Origin: RUG14515 sp045117995
GTDB lineage: Bacteria > Bacillota_I > Bacilli_A > RFN20 > CAG-826
Direction: 5' to 3'
Assembly: GCA_045117995.1 (NCBI GenBank)
Contig: JBGUOH010000005.1
Location: forward strand, 1-64,000
Length of the DNA stretch: 64,000 nt
This document shows, piece by piece, positions 1-9,363 of the stretch (position 1 is its first letter; every line of letters begins with the position of its first letter). The position numbers and the translations under genes were made by a program. Below the pieces are notes generated by a model, which made no database searches, was not told the origin of the DNA, and saw only the letters and a program-made list of their open reading frames with translations.

Positions 1-371
<371 letters not shown>

Positions 372-483
372 TTCTTAAGATTTTTAATCGAATCCCAAAA
401 GTAAAATTTAAAGTTATTTATTAACAAGAAAGCTAACATGTGGTAATATTCAGTTTTGAGAGAATAATTTCTCTTAATAAAAA

Positions 484-591
484 GTCTGGTGGCGATGGCG
501 CGGTGGACACACCTGTTCCCATCTCGAACACAGAAGTTAAGCACCGTAGTGGCGAAGATATCCGAAAGGACAAAATAGCGAGCCGCCGGGC
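484..591 (+). rRNA. rrf: 5S ribosomal RNA
   Basis: A 108-nt 5S rRNA. Helix I is formed by GTCTGGTGGC at the 5' end and GCCGCCGGGC at the 3' end, pairing over 10 bp with G-U wobbles. The internal conserved CCCATCTCGAACACAGAAGT block is present. It lies about 110 bases after 23S, the usual order. A short T-rich run (TTTTTATTTT) directly follows helix I and probably ends transcription. Confidence 0.96.
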
Positions 592-633
592 TTTTTATTT
601 TATAGCGACTATATTAAAATATAGTTAAGTAAT

Positions 634-1857
634 ATGAACATTAATTTAAAACCAATATACAGCTTCCTCCATAAAAAGAATAAAGATCTCTTAAACGAAG
701 ACTTGCTCTTTATTGATGAAATCAATAATTTCCTCGTACAAGAAGATCTCTTAATCGTGGAGAACGCTAAAGATGCTTTATTTAACATCATTCTTATTGG
801 TTCAGGTGGAACAGAGAATCTCTTCTTAAAACAAATGAAAGAAGACGATGAACCAATCGTTATCTTATCAACTTCTCGTAACAACTCTCTTCCAGCCTGT
901 CTAGAAATCAAAACATATCTAGAGAATCACAACAAACTATGCTTTTTGCTCGCTGGAGACGAGAATCATATCGCTAACATGATAAAACACATCGCCTCTA
1001 TTATCAGCGCTTATAAGAGCGTTAAAGATAATAGATTAGGATTAATCGGTGGTGCATCATCTTGGCTTATTGCTTCCCCAGTCGAACCTAAAGTCATTTA
1101 CACTAACTTCAAACAAAATATCATCAAGATCAAGATGAGTGAACTAGAGGAATTAATCGAACAAGAAGAAAAAGAAATGCTCGATTTAAAAGAAGTAAAT
1201 CACTCCTCTGAACTCATCGCTAAAGCGGAAAACCAAGAAGATTTAGAAGTGGCGCTTGTCATCTATAAAGCTTTAAAAAGATTGGTAGCAAAATATCAAT
1301 TAAATGGGTTAACAATCCGCTGCTTCGACATCATTAAAAAATACAAAAACACCGCTTGTCTTGCCCTTGCGTTACTCAACGAAGAAGGCATTACCGCGGG
1401 ATGTGAAGGTGACATCCATAGCTTAGTCACTATGCATATTGTTAATTCATTAACAAATCGTAGTTCTTTTATGGCGAATCCTTCAAAATTCAATTATGAA
1501 GATCAATCTGTCATGCTCGCGCATTGCACAGTGCCACTTAACATGGTGACTTCATTCAAGCTTATGACTCATTTTGAAAGTGGGTTAGGAATTGGTATTA
1601 AAGGCGAACTACCAGAAGGTCGAGTTACCTTATGTAAAATTGCCCCTGATTATACGCTTGAAAATACCTTATGCATTCCAGCGACAATTAAAGAAAATCT
1701 CAATTTAACCAATTATTGCAGAACGCAAATATCGGTTGCGTTAAATGAAGATGGTTTACTCGAATTATTAAAGGCCAGTTTTGGCAATCACATCATCGTA
1801 GCGTATGGAGATGTCTATCAAGATTTTCTCCCATTGCTCTCCCTATTAAGACGATAA
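634..1857 (+). CDS. L-fucose/L-arabinose isomerase-superfamily-like protein, function unknown
   Basis: A 407-aa soluble protein without signal peptide. The strongest family sign is the stretch around residues 250-285: a Cys-Glu-Gly-Asp motif (about 257-260) followed by an MHIVNSLT helix and an FMANPS segment. This resembles the C-terminal half of fucose/arabinose isomerase-like proteins, where Glu and Asp bind the metal. The N-terminal half (IILIGSGGTEN, then ILSTSRNNSLPACLEI) looks like the matching Rossmann-type part. This is a distant match, so no reaction is assigned. The gene follows the rRNA operon on the same strand. A candidate -10 (TATAGT, 620-625) lies 8 bases before the ATG and there is no clear Shine-Dalgarno sequence. 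Confidence 0.6.
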   Translation: MNINLKPIYSFLHKKNKDLLNEDLLFIDEINNFLVQEDLLIVENAKDALFNIILIGSGGTENLFLKQMKEDDEPIVILSTSRNNSLPACLEIKTYLENHNKLCFLLAGDENHIANMIKHIASIISAYKSVKDNRLGLIGGASSWLIASPVEPKVIYTNFKQNIIKIKMSELEELIEQEEKEMLDLKEVNHSSELIAKAENQEDLEVALVIYKALKRLVAKYQLNGLTIRCFDIIKKYKNTACLALALLNEEGITAGCEGDIHSLVTMHIVNSLTNRSSFMANPSKFNYEDQSVMLAHCTVPLNMVTSFKLMTHFESGLGIGIKGELPEGRVTLCKIAPDYTLENTLCIPATIKENLNLTNYCRTQISVALNEDGLLELLKASFGNHIIVAYGDVYQDFLPLLSLLRR

Positions 1858-1901
1858 TGTGCAAATTTACGTGACAATATTAGGATTTTGCGCCACGAAG
1901 T

Positions 1902-1930
1902 TTGACATTATGCCGTTTACTTTGTAAAAT
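1902..1930 (+). promoter_or_regulatory. Sigma-70/A promoter for the asp23-fakA operon
   Basis: TTGACA at 1902-1907, 17-bp spacer, TAAAAT at 1925-1930. Transcription would begin near 1937, only about five bases before the ATG at 1942, so the mRNA would be leaderless or nearly so. No Shine-Dalgarno sequence precedes this ATG, in agreement. Confidence 0.8.
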
Positions 1931-1941
1931 AACCTTACTTT

Positions 1942-2292
1942 ATGGAAAAGAAAACAAATGTGACCCCAGTGGTCTATCATACAGCAGATATCAAGGAAGC
2001 AACCCGTAAAGCAGCTCTAGCTTGTTATGGTGTTGCCGAAATCGCTCATCGCGAAGATACTCTTCGTGTTGACAAAAGACTTAAGAAAGGAATTATCGAG
2101 GATGCGATTTATGTGAAGAAATTCCCAAATCGCACTTTTACCGTTGATGTTTATTTAGTGCTTTCTAACGAAGTTAAGATTACCGAAGCTCTCGTAGAAT
2201 GCCAAAAAACAATTATGTATCAGCTCAATAAAGCGTTTAGCAATTTGTGCACCCGCGTCAATGTTTTCGGTGAAAGATTATCCTCTCACTAA
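1942..2292 (+). CDS. Asp23/Gls24 family protein (YloU-like)
   Basis: A 116-aa protein of the Asp23/Gls24 (DUF322) family. The N-terminal half has the family's alternating strand pattern with the segment AALACYGVAEIAH. The C-terminal part is a helix-strand ending in VNVFGERL, typical of YloU-type members. In Firmicutes yloU sits directly before the fakA/yloV gene, and it does here with a 5-base gap. Members are linked to envelope homeostasis, but no enzymatic reaction is known. No signal peptide or membrane segment is visible. Confidence 0.85.
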   Translation: MEKKTNVTPVVYHTADIKEATRKAALACYGVAEIAHREDTLRVDKRLKKGIIEDAIYVKKFPNRTFTVDVYLVLSNEVKITEALVECQKTIMYQLNKAFSNLCTRVNVFGERLSSH

Positions 2293-2297
2293 TAGAT

Positions 2298-3920
2298 ATG
2301 AAAACTTTAAACGGACAATCCCTAAAACAACTTTTAATATCCGGATCTAACAACTTATACAATCACTATCCAGAAGTGGATGCTTTAAACGTCTTCCCAG
2401 TCCCAGATGGTGATACCGGTATGAACATGAACTTAACATTAACTTCTGGTAGTAAAGAAATTCAAAACAGAAGTGATGAATCAGCATATGAAATTTCCAA
2501 AGTTTTCTCTCGTGGCTTATTAATGGGCGCTAGAGGCAACTCTGGTGTTATTACTTCCCAAATCTTCCGTGGCTTTTCTAAAGGCTTAGATGGTTTAGAA
2601 GAAGTTGACGCTCAAGCTTTCTCCGCTGCCTTCCAAAAAGGCGTTGAAGTGGCTTATAAAGCGGTCGTTAATCCTGTTGAAGGTACAATCCTTACAGTTA
2701 TTCGTGAATCTTCCCAATTCCTCGCGGATAACGTCAAAGATAACATGAGCATTGAAAAGTGCTTAGACCTCATGCTTCAAGAAGCAAGAGAATCCTTAAA
2801 GAGAACCCCAGAACTCTTACCAGTCTTAAAAGAAGCTGGTGTTATCGACTCTGGTGGTGCTGGTTTAATTCGTATTTTAGAAGGTATGAGAATTGCCGCT
2901 GGTGGTGACGTCGTCGAAAGAAGTCAAGCCACAGCTACCGAAGCTCAAGCCTCTACTGAAGAAGGCGAAGAAGAAGGCTACTTGTTAGAATTTATCTTGA
3001 AGTTATCGAAAGAAAAGAAACAATTCAATGAAAATAGATTCTCCAATTTATTAAGCACAAATGGTGATGACTTAGTGGTTAATGTCAAGGAAGACAACGT
3101 TAAAGTTCACATCCGCGCACTCAACCCAGGTGACATCTTAAACTATGCCCAACAATTCGGTGAATTCCTTAAAGTCAAATTAGTCAACGTTAAAGTTGGT
3201 GACAATGGTGAATCTCTCGACTTCGAAGAAGAAATCGAAGAAGCCAAAGAAAAAGTCGAATATGCGATGATCGGTGTCAGTGCTGGTCAAGGTATTGAAG
3301 ATTTCTTCAAAGAAATTGGCATCTCCGTCGTTGTTAAAGGCGGTCAAACCATGAACCCAAGTAGTGAAGACTTTGTCTCCGCGATTAAGAAAGCTAACGC
3401 TCATAACGTCTTCATCTTCCCAAATAACTCCAACATCGTTATGGCGGCTTCCCAAGCTTGCGAAATGGTGGAAGATGCCGACACAAATGTCTACGTTATT
3501 CCAAGTAAGACAATTCCTCAAGGAATTAGCTCTGCGATTATGTTCAATCCAGAAGCTGATCCTGAAGAAAACTTCCGTAGCATGAAAGCGGCTCTTAAGA
3601 ACGTCAAATCTGGTGAAGTGACATTCGCTATTAGAGATACTGAATTCAACGGTATGAAAGTCAAAAAGAACGATTTCATTGGTATCTTCGAAAAAGATAT
3701 CGTCGTTGATAACCCAGATAAGATTGAAACATTGATGACCTTGCTCGAAAAGATGGTCGATGATGAATCAAGTATCATCACAATCCTCGTCGGTCAAGAT
3801 GTTAACGAAGAAGAAATGAATAAAGTTACTGAAATGATCGGAGAAAAATTCTCTGACCTCGATCTCGACATTAGACCAGGTAATCAACCAGTTTATTCCT
3901 TCTTAATCGGTATTGAATAA
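2298..3920 (+). CDS. fakA: Fatty acid kinase FakA (YloV/DAK family)
   Basis: A 540-aa protein with the domain order of FakA. An N-terminal DhaL-type ATP-binding domain carries NVFPVPDGDTG near residues 31-41, where the two Asp bind Mg-ATP. A middle domain follows from about residue 225 and a C-terminal DegV/FakB-interacting domain from about residue 315. FakA phosphorylates fatty acids presented by FakB, giving acyl-phosphate for PlsX/PlsY. It forms a two-gene unit with the Asp23 gene and ends at a strong terminator. Together with plsX at 7707 and the absence of fab genes nearby, it points to use of external fatty acids. No FakB is seen in this window. Confidence 0.9.
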   Translation: MKTLNGQSLKQLLISGSNNLYNHYPEVDALNVFPVPDGDTGMNMNLTLTSGSKEIQNRSDESAYEISKVFSRGLLMGARGNSGVITSQIFRGFSKGLDGLEEVDAQAFSAAFQKGVEVAYKAVVNPVEGTILTVIRESSQFLADNVKDNMSIEKCLDLMLQEARESLKRTPELLPVLKEAGVIDSGGAGLIRILEGMRIAAGGDVVERSQATATEAQASTEEGEEEGYLLEFILKLSKEKKQFNENRFSNLLSTNGDDLVVNVKEDNVKVHIRALNPGDILNYAQQFGEFLKVKLVNVKVGDNGESLDFEEEIEEAKEKVEYAMIGVSAGQGIEDFFKEIGISVVVKGGQTMNPSSEDFVSAIKKANAHNVFIFPNNSNIVMAASQACEMVEDADTNVYVIPSKTIPQGISSAIMFNPEADPEENFRSMKAALKNVKSGEVTFAIRDTEFNGMKVKKNDFIGIFEKDIVVDNPDKIETLMTLLEKMVDDESSIITILVGQDVNEEEMNKVTEMIGEKFSDLDLDIRPGNQPVYSFLIGIE

Positions 3921-3941
3921 TATAAGATTTATAAGATAGAT

Positions 3942-3970
3942 AAAGACCACGAAAAGTGGTCTTTTCTTTA
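3942..3970 (+). terminator. Intrinsic terminator after fakA
   Basis: Hairpin AAGACCAC-GAAAA-GTGGTCTT followed by TTCTTTA. It closes the asp23-fakA unit. Confidence 0.85.
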
Positions 3971-3986
3971 TGAGTTTTTCCTCTTT

Positions 3987-4012
3987 ATTACTTAAAGTAA
4001 TCGTGCCATAAT
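3987..4012 (+). promoter_or_regulatory. Candidate promoter with overlapping palindrome before the GH43 lipoprotein
   Basis: A perfect 7-bp palindrome with one central base, ATTACTT-A-AAGTAAT, lies at 3987-4001. A possible -10 (CATAAT) sits at 4007-4012, so the palindrome would cover the -35/spacer region. This is the arrangement of a repressor operator. A gene-specific SD (GAGAGGAAAC) precedes the ATG at 4040. The operator role is inferred. Confidence 0.4.
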
Positions 4013-4039
4013 AAAGAAGATAAAAGAGAGGAAACAATC

Positions 4040-5545
4040 ATGAAAAATAATGTCAAAGCTTTTGCAGTGTCTTTAGTGGCTCTTGTTTCTTTATGTGCAT
4101 GTAGCCAAACAAAGTACGCTGAAGAAACTGATGAAGCAATTATTAATCAATTAGAGGTCGTCAATCGTGAAGATGGCGTTTATGGAAATATTCATCTTCC
4201 AACTGAAATTGAAGGCGCTACAGTCACTTGGAAAAGTGCCGATAAGAAAGTTATCGATGCTCAAGGTGACGAACAAAAAGCTCCAGGTATTGTCTATAGA
4301 CAAGCCGAAGATAAGACAGTTAAATTAACTGCGATTATCGATAAGGATGGTACAAAGACTCAATACGAACAAGAAGTCTTAGTTAAAGCCGCTCCACAAG
4401 AACTCAAAGACGAAGATTATAAAGCTTATTTATTTGGTCACTTCGTTGGTGAAAGTTATGGCACCACAAAGAATGGTCAAAAGATCGCTACTGGTGAACA
4501 AATGTTCTTTGCTTTAGCGGATGTTGGTCAAGGCTTAAAATTCAAAGATATGAATGGTTCTAAAATGAACTCCTTAAAACCAGTCCTTTCTAGCGACGTT
4601 GGTGAAAGAGGCGTTAGAGACCCATTCATCTGCCGTTCACCTGAAGGTGATAGCTTCTATTTAATCGCAACTGACTTAAGCGTTTATACAAGAGGCGGTT
4701 GGGGCAATAATAATGGCACTAATAAGTTCACAATTACTGGTAGCCATAGCATTACACTTTGGGAATCTCACGATTTAGTCAATTGGACCGATGCGAGATT
4801 AATTGAAGTTGCCGCTCCTAACGCTGGTATGGCTTGGGCTCCTGAAATGATTTATAGCGAAGAAACTGGCGAATATGTCATCTTCTTCTCTTCCACAATT
4901 ATCGAAGATAAAGCCATCCATGAACGTGACTGTATCTATTACACAACAACTAGAGATTTCCATCATTTCTCTGAAACAAAGAAATTCATTAAGAATCAAC
5001 CATATCCAGCCGGTAAGGAAGATCCACAAAAGGCCCAAGACTCACCAAAAGCCATTAATAATAATGAAAGAAAGATTATTGATGCTTCTGTCATGAAGAT
5101 TGGTGATTGGTACTACAGCGCCTGTAAAGATGGTGACAACCACGAAGATGGTGGTATCTTAATCCAAAAAACACAAAACTTATTCGATATCGACTCCTGG
5201 CAAAAAGTTATGGATTTAGATGATCTTGGCTTAAAGGTCGATGGTAACAGAGTCGCTAATAATAAGTGCTTAGAAGGCCCAGAATGGTTCTACCTCAATC
5301 AAGCTGATAGAAAAGACGCAAACGTTCCTGAAATTGGCTTAATGGCGGACTTATATGCCGATACATCTAAAGGCTATATCCCATTCTCCACAACTAACGT
5401 GGAAGATCCAACCACAAATAGTTGGAGACTTCTTACCCGTAATACTGATTTCAGTTGGGATGCTCAAACCAAACGTCATGGTACAATCCTCAGAATCACT
5501 GAAGAAGAAGCCAATAGACTTAAAGAAGCATATCCAATTGCTTAA
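4040..5545 (+). CDS. Secreted lipoprotein, glycoside hydrolase family 43-like
   Basis: A 501-aa lipoprotein. A signal peptide is followed by a lipobox LCAC with the lipidated Cys at residue 21. Residues about 35-117 form a small Ig-like domain of the kind attached to gut GH43 enzymes. Residues about 125-500 form a five-bladed propeller of GH43 type: the probable catalytic base is Asp194 in VRDPF, followed by WAPEM (about 266-270), IDAS with Asp348, GPEW with the candidate acid Glu415, and RHGT with His480, the usual GH43 metal-ligand position. Likely substrates are arabinan- or xylan-type glycans; the exact sugar cannot be read. It stands alone between fakA and recG, with its own operator-like palindrome and terminator, so it looks inserted into the housekeeping block. 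Confidence 0.82.
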   Translation: MKNNVKAFAVSLVALVSLCACSQTKYAEETDEAIINQLEVVNREDGVYGNIHLPTEIEGATVTWKSADKKVIDAQGDEQKAPGIVYRQAEDKTVKLTAIIDKDGTKTQYEQEVLVKAAPQELKDEDYKAYLFGHFVGESYGTTKNGQKIATGEQMFFALADVGQGLKFKDMNGSKMNSLKPVLSSDVGERGVRDPFICRSPEGDSFYLIATDLSVYTRGGWGNNNGTNKFTITGSHSITLWESHDLVNWTDARLIEVAAPNAGMAWAPEMIYSEETGEYVIFFSSTIIEDKAIHERDCIYYTTTRDFHHFSETKKFIKNQPYPAGKEDPQKAQDSPKAINNNERKIIDASVMKIGDWYYSACKDGDNHEDGGILIQKTQNLFDIDSWQKVMDLDDLGLKVDGNRVANNKCLEGPEWFYLNQADRKDANVPEIGLMADLYADTSKGYIPFSTTNVEDPTTNSWRLLTRNTDFSWDAQTKRHGTILRITEEEANRLKEAYPIA

Positions 5546-5563
5546 TTATCAAAACAAATGATT

Positions 5564-5590
5564 AGAGGCTCTAAAAAGCCTCTTTTCTTT
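5564..5590 (+). terminator. Intrinsic terminator after GH43 gene
   Basis: Hairpin AGAGGCT-CTAAAA-AGCCTCT followed by TTTCTTTA. Confidence 0.85.
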
Positions 5591-5617
5591 ATATCTATAA
5601 TTATTCATAATTAAAAC

Positions 5618-7609
5618 ATGGATAAACTTACCAAATCACCAAGATTAAATTACCTCCTCGGAGGTATGGGTATTTTCAGTCAATACGATGTGATTAATCA
5701 TTTGCCACATCGTTATGATGATTTTTCTTATACCGATGAAAAAGCCATCACTGATAAACAAAGAGTGGTTCTTTTAGGTAAGGCTATTTCCGTTCCTAAA
5801 GTCATTCCATCAAAAGGTGTCAGTGTCATTACCTTTGATTTCATGTCTCAATCAAGGAAATATTATAAAGTCGTATTTTTCAATCAACCATACTTAGCGA
5901 AGATGGTCAAAGTTGATGAAGAATATTCCATTATTGGGACCTTCAATATGAAGAGAAACGAAGTGGATGGACAAAAGATTCTTAAAGGTGAAGTACCTAT
6001 TGAAGAGAGGTTAAAGCCAGTTTACTCACTTCCACGTGATTTTCAAAACTACTTGTTCGCTAATTTAGCGATCAAAAGTTTAAATGAATTGCAAGGTAAA
6101 ATCTTCTCTCTTGTACCTTATGATTACTTGAACAAATATCGTTTAGTTAATAAAGAGGTCGCTCTTAACTGGGCACATCATCCAAAAAACTATAAAGAAG
6201 TTCAACAAGCCCTTCGTCATCTTAAGTATGAAGAAGCTTTAATGTTCTCCTTAAAGAACCAACTTATTAGAGAAAGTAACAAGTCTTTATCGAAGATTAA
6301 AAAAGAACCAATAGATCTAGACATTTGTGCACCTTTCATTGATTCTCTTCCTTATAAATTAACCGAGGATCAAGAGACCGCCGCTAGAGAAATTATTGAA
6401 GATATGAATCAAAGTGGACTGATGTATCGACTTCTTCAAGGTGATGTTGGTACGGGTAAAACTTTAGTCTGTTTTGTGGCGTTATTCGCTAATTATTTAA
6501 GAGGTGATCAAGGAGCCTTAATGGCGCCAACAGATGCCTTAGCGAGACAGCATTACGCTAACGCATTAAAGCTATTTAAAAACACAAAACTCAAGGTCGC
6601 TTTGCTTTTAGGTTCAACTCCTGCAAGCGAGAAAAAACAAATCAAAGCCGATTTAAAAGAAGGTTATATAGATTTAATCATTGGTACCCATGCTTTGTTC
6701 ACCAAAGATACCAATTATTCTTCTCTTGGCTTAGTGGTCATAGATGAACAACATAGATTCGGTGTGAACCAGAGAATTGCTTTAGCGAGTAAGGGTGAAC
6801 ACGCAGATTTACTCATGATGTCTGCGACCCCAATTCCTCGTTCGTTAGCGTTAACTCTTTATGGCGATTTAGATATCTCCACCTTATATACATTCCCATC
6901 CACTAAACGTGATGTGAAAACCATCATCGTTAATACTGAAGATGAAAAGATCTTTAAAGCGGTTGATTATGCTTTAAGTAACGATAAACAAGTTTACGTT
7001 ATTGCGCCATTAATCGACTTCAGCGAAGATGGAAGATTTTCTGTTGAACAGTTATACGCTAGGTACGTTTTAAAATATAGAGCTAAAGTGGGCTTACTAC
7101 ACGGCAAGATGAAACAAGAAGAAAAAGAAGAGGTCTTAAATAAGTTCTATAATGGTGATATTAAGATACTCGTGAGTACACAAGTCGTAGAAGTCGGTAT
7201 TGATGTCAAAAACGCAAATACAATGATTATCTATGACGCCACTAATTTTGGTTTAGCTTCCCTCCACCAATTAAGAGGTAGAATTGGACGTGATGGCTCT
7301 AAGAGCTTCTGCTTATTAGCCACTAATGAAGAAGACACCGATAAGTTAAACATCTTGACTCAAAGTGAAGATGGTTTTGTTATCGCTGAAGAAGATATGA
7401 AACAAAGAGGACCTGGTGAACTTACAGGTACTCTGCAAGCTGGCATGCCAGACTTTGCTTTCTTAAATGTTGTGGATGATTATAAGATTTTCGTTGTCGC
7501 TAGAGACGACGCTAAAGAGATCTTAAAGAACAAAGACGAAAAGAAATATCAGTGGTTAGTGAAACACGCCACTTCGTTAATAAATCAAGAAGATATTAAA
7601 AAAGCGTAA
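5618..7609 (+). CDS. recG: ATP-dependent DNA helicase RecG
   Basis: A 663-aa superfamily-2 helicase that regresses stalled replication forks and branch-migrates Holliday junctions. Visible parts: the N-terminal wedge/OB region (about 50-130), Walker A GDVGTGKT at residues 275-282, the DEQH box in VIDEQHRFGV, motif III SATPIPR, and the C-terminal LRGRIGRDG and QRGPGELTGT motifs typical of RecG. Length is normal for the family. A CATAAT box (5606-5611) ends six bases before the ATG and there is no SD, so its mRNA is probably leaderless. Confidence 0.96.
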   Translation: MDKLTKSPRLNYLLGGMGIFSQYDVINHLPHRYDDFSYTDEKAITDKQRVVLLGKAISVPKVIPSKGVSVITFDFMSQSRKYYKVVFFNQPYLAKMVKVDEEYSIIGTFNMKRNEVDGQKILKGEVPIEERLKPVYSLPRDFQNYLFANLAIKSLNELQGKIFSLVPYDYLNKYRLVNKEVALNWAHHPKNYKEVQQALRHLKYEEALMFSLKNQLIRESNKSLSKIKKEPIDLDICAPFIDSLPYKLTEDQETAAREIIEDMNQSGLMYRLLQGDVGTGKTLVCFVALFANYLRGDQGALMAPTDALARQHYANALKLFKNTKLKVALLLGSTPASEKKQIKADLKEGYIDLIIGTHALFTKDTNYSSLGLVVIDEQHRFGVNQRIALASKGEHADLLMMSATPIPRSLALTLYGDLDISTLYTFPSTKRDVKTIIVNTEDEKIFKAVDYALSNDKQVYVIAPLIDFSEDGRFSVEQLYARYVLKYRAKVGLLHGKMKQEEKEEVLNKFYNGDIKILVSTQVVEVGIDVKNANTMIIYDATNFGLASLHQLRGRIGRDGSKSFCLLATNEEDTDKLNILTQSEDGFVIAEEDMKQRGPGELTGTLQAGMPDFAFLNVVDDYKIFVVARDDAKEILKNKDEKKYQWLVKHATSLINQEDIKKA

Positions 7610-7620
7610 TTTATGTCACA

Positions 7621-7657
7621 AAATCCCTTACCTATTTGTGTAAGTGATTTTTTACTT
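7621..7657 (+). terminator. Probable intrinsic terminator after recG
   Basis: An imperfect hairpin (ATCcCTTAC pairing with GTAAGtGAT, one mismatch) followed by TTTTTTAC. Confidence 0.55.
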
Positions 7658-7685
7658 TTGTGCGCCTTTACATCCATGGTACAAT
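7658..7685 (+). promoter_or_regulatory. Promoter of the plsX-rnc-ftsY-ylxM-ffh operon
   Basis: An extended -10, TGG-TACAAT (TACAAT at 7680-7685), with a weak -35 TTGTGC (7658-7663, 16-bp spacer). The leader before plsX is short and carries a modest SD (CGAGGATT). Confidence 0.6.
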
Positions 7686-7706
7686 ATTAAATCGAGGATT
7701 TAATTT

Positions 7707-8684
7707 ATGAAAATTGCGATTGATGCGATGGGTGGAGATAACGGCAGCAAGCCGATTGTCGAAGCCATTAAAGAATTCTTAAAAGATAATAAAGATGTGG
7801 AAATCATCGTCTTTGGCAAGGAAGAAGAATTACAAGAACTTACTCCTCTTTGCCGTGTAGTAAATGCTCCTGATATCGTGCCAATGGAAGCTGGTGCCTT
7901 AGAAGTTTTAAGAATGAAAAACTCTTCTATGTGCAAGGCTGTTTCCACGATGAAAGAAGAAGGCTTTGACGCTGTGGTGTCCGCTGGTAGTACAGGTGGA
8001 TTCTTAAGCGCTGCAACCTTAATCCTTAAAACAGTTCCAGGAGTTAAACGCTCATGCTTAGTGACTTGCTTCCCAACAAAGATTAAAGGTAAAAAAGTTA
8101 CTGTTTTAGATGTTGGCGCTAATAACGAAAATAACGCTGAAGAATTAGTGCAATTTGCCTATATGGGTAAAGCCTATAACCAAGCTTTATTTGCTACTAA
8201 GGAACCAAAGACTTATTTATTAAGTAATGGTGCGGAAGAACACAAAGGTTCACCTTTGGTGAAAGAAGCACATAAATTATTAAAAGAAAAGAACTTCGAA
8301 GGTTTCCAAGGCAATATGGAAGCTCGCGATGTTTTAAATGGTGACGCTGATATTATTGTGGCCGATGGTTTCTCCGGTAACGTTATGTTAAAAGGTATGG
8401 AAGGCATTGCCAAAATGATGTCTGGCATGATTAAAAAGAATTTCAAAAAGAACTTATGGACAAAGTTAGGATACTTACATGTCCGTAAGGGCTTCAAAGA
8501 TATGTCTGAAACTATGGACTATAAGTCTACTGGTGGTGCAATGCTTTTAGGTATTAATGGTGTTGTCGTTAAAGCACATGGTAATAGCGATGCTTATTCC
8601 TTTAAGAGCGCTTTAAGAGTTGCTAAACAAATGGTGGACTTTGACGTAGTCAATAAGATTAGGGAGAGTTTGAAAGATGAGTAA
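7707..8684 (+). CDS. plsX: Phosphate acyltransferase PlsX
   Basis: A 325-aa cytosolic enzyme interconverting acyl-ACP and acyl-phosphate in phospholipid synthesis. The N-terminal IAIDAMGGDNG (about 3-13) is the family signature, and VSAGSTGG and VADGFSGNV follow as expected. It starts an operon, and its last 8 bases overlap rnc. In Bacillus, plsX is framed by fapR before and fabD-fabG-acpP after; all are missing here. With fakA nearby, this suggests acyl-phosphate comes mainly from imported fatty acids. Confidence 0.96.
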   Translation: MKIAIDAMGGDNGSKPIVEAIKEFLKDNKDVEIIVFGKEEELQELTPLCRVVNAPDIVPMEAGALEVLRMKNSSMCKAVSTMKEEGFDAVVSAGSTGGFLSAATLILKTVPGVKRSCLVTCFPTKIKGKKVTVLDVGANNENNAEELVQFAYMGKAYNQALFATKEPKTYLLSNGAEEHKGSPLVKEAHKLLKEKNFEGFQGNMEARDVLNGDADIIVADGFSGNVMLKGMEGIAKMMSGMIKKNFKKNLWTKLGYLHVRKGFKDMSETMDYKSTGGAMLLGINGVVVKAHGNSDAYSFKSALRVAKQMVDFDVVNKIRESLKDE

Positions 8685-9363
8685 TGTCTGTGATTTATTA
8701 AAGAAACTTCACATCACATATAAAGACATTGCTATTTATGAGCAAGCTTTAACACACCCTTCATATAACGGTGAAGTAAATACTAAACACCAAGACTATG
8801 AGAAATTAGAATTCATGGGTGACGCTGTTTTAGGCTATGTCACCGCTGATCTTGTTTATAAAAATAGACCAGAGATGAGCGAAGGTAACTTAACAAAGTT
8901 AAGAAGCGTTTTGGTTTCTACGAAACCATTAGCGGCCTATGCTCGTAAAATTCATCTTGATGAATATGTCCGTATTGGTCATTCAATTACCCAAGCCCAA
9001 GTTAAAGAAAGCGATAAGATTTTAGAAAACGTCTTCGAATCACTCGTGGGCGCTATCTATTTAGATGCTGGTTTAAACAGTGCTTATCGTTTCATTAAAA
9101 AGGTTTTGCTTAACGACATTCTTTCCTATGATGCCGATAACTTAACCGACTATAAAACCAAGCTTCAAGAAGAGATTCAAGCGGAGCACCGTGACGCTGT
9201 TCAATACGTCACAGTTTCTCAAAGCGGTCCAGCGCATGACCGTACCTTCACTGTGCAAGTTAAATATAACGACATCGTTTTAGGAACTGGCACTGGTAAG
9301 AGCAAAAAGAAAGCCGAAGAAATGGCAGCGAAAGATGCGCTTAGTAAAAGGAGTGTCCTCTAA
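8677..9363 (+). CDS. rnc: Ribonuclease III
   Basis: A 228-aa double-strand-specific endoribonuclease that processes rRNA and other structured RNAs. The RNase III signature YEKLEFMGDAVLG lies near residues 42-54, with the second acidic cluster in ENVFESLVGAIYLD. The C-terminal double-stranded RNA-binding domain (about 155-226) ends with KSKKKAEEMAAKDAL. The start overlaps plsX by 8 bases and its stop overlaps the ftsY start (TAATG), showing translational coupling. The usual downstream neighbour smc is absent. Confidence 0.96.
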   Translation: MSNVCDLLKKLHITYKDIAIYEQALTHPSYNGEVNTKHQDYEKLEFMGDAVLGYVTADLVYKNRPEMSEGNLTKLRSVLVSTKPLAAYARKIHLDEYVRIGHSITQAQVKESDKILENVFESLVGAIYLDAGLNSAYRFIKKVLLNDILSYDADNLTDYKTKLQEEIQAEHRDAVQYVTVSQSGPAHDRTFTVQVKYNDIVLGTGTGKSKKKAEEMAAKDALSKRSVL

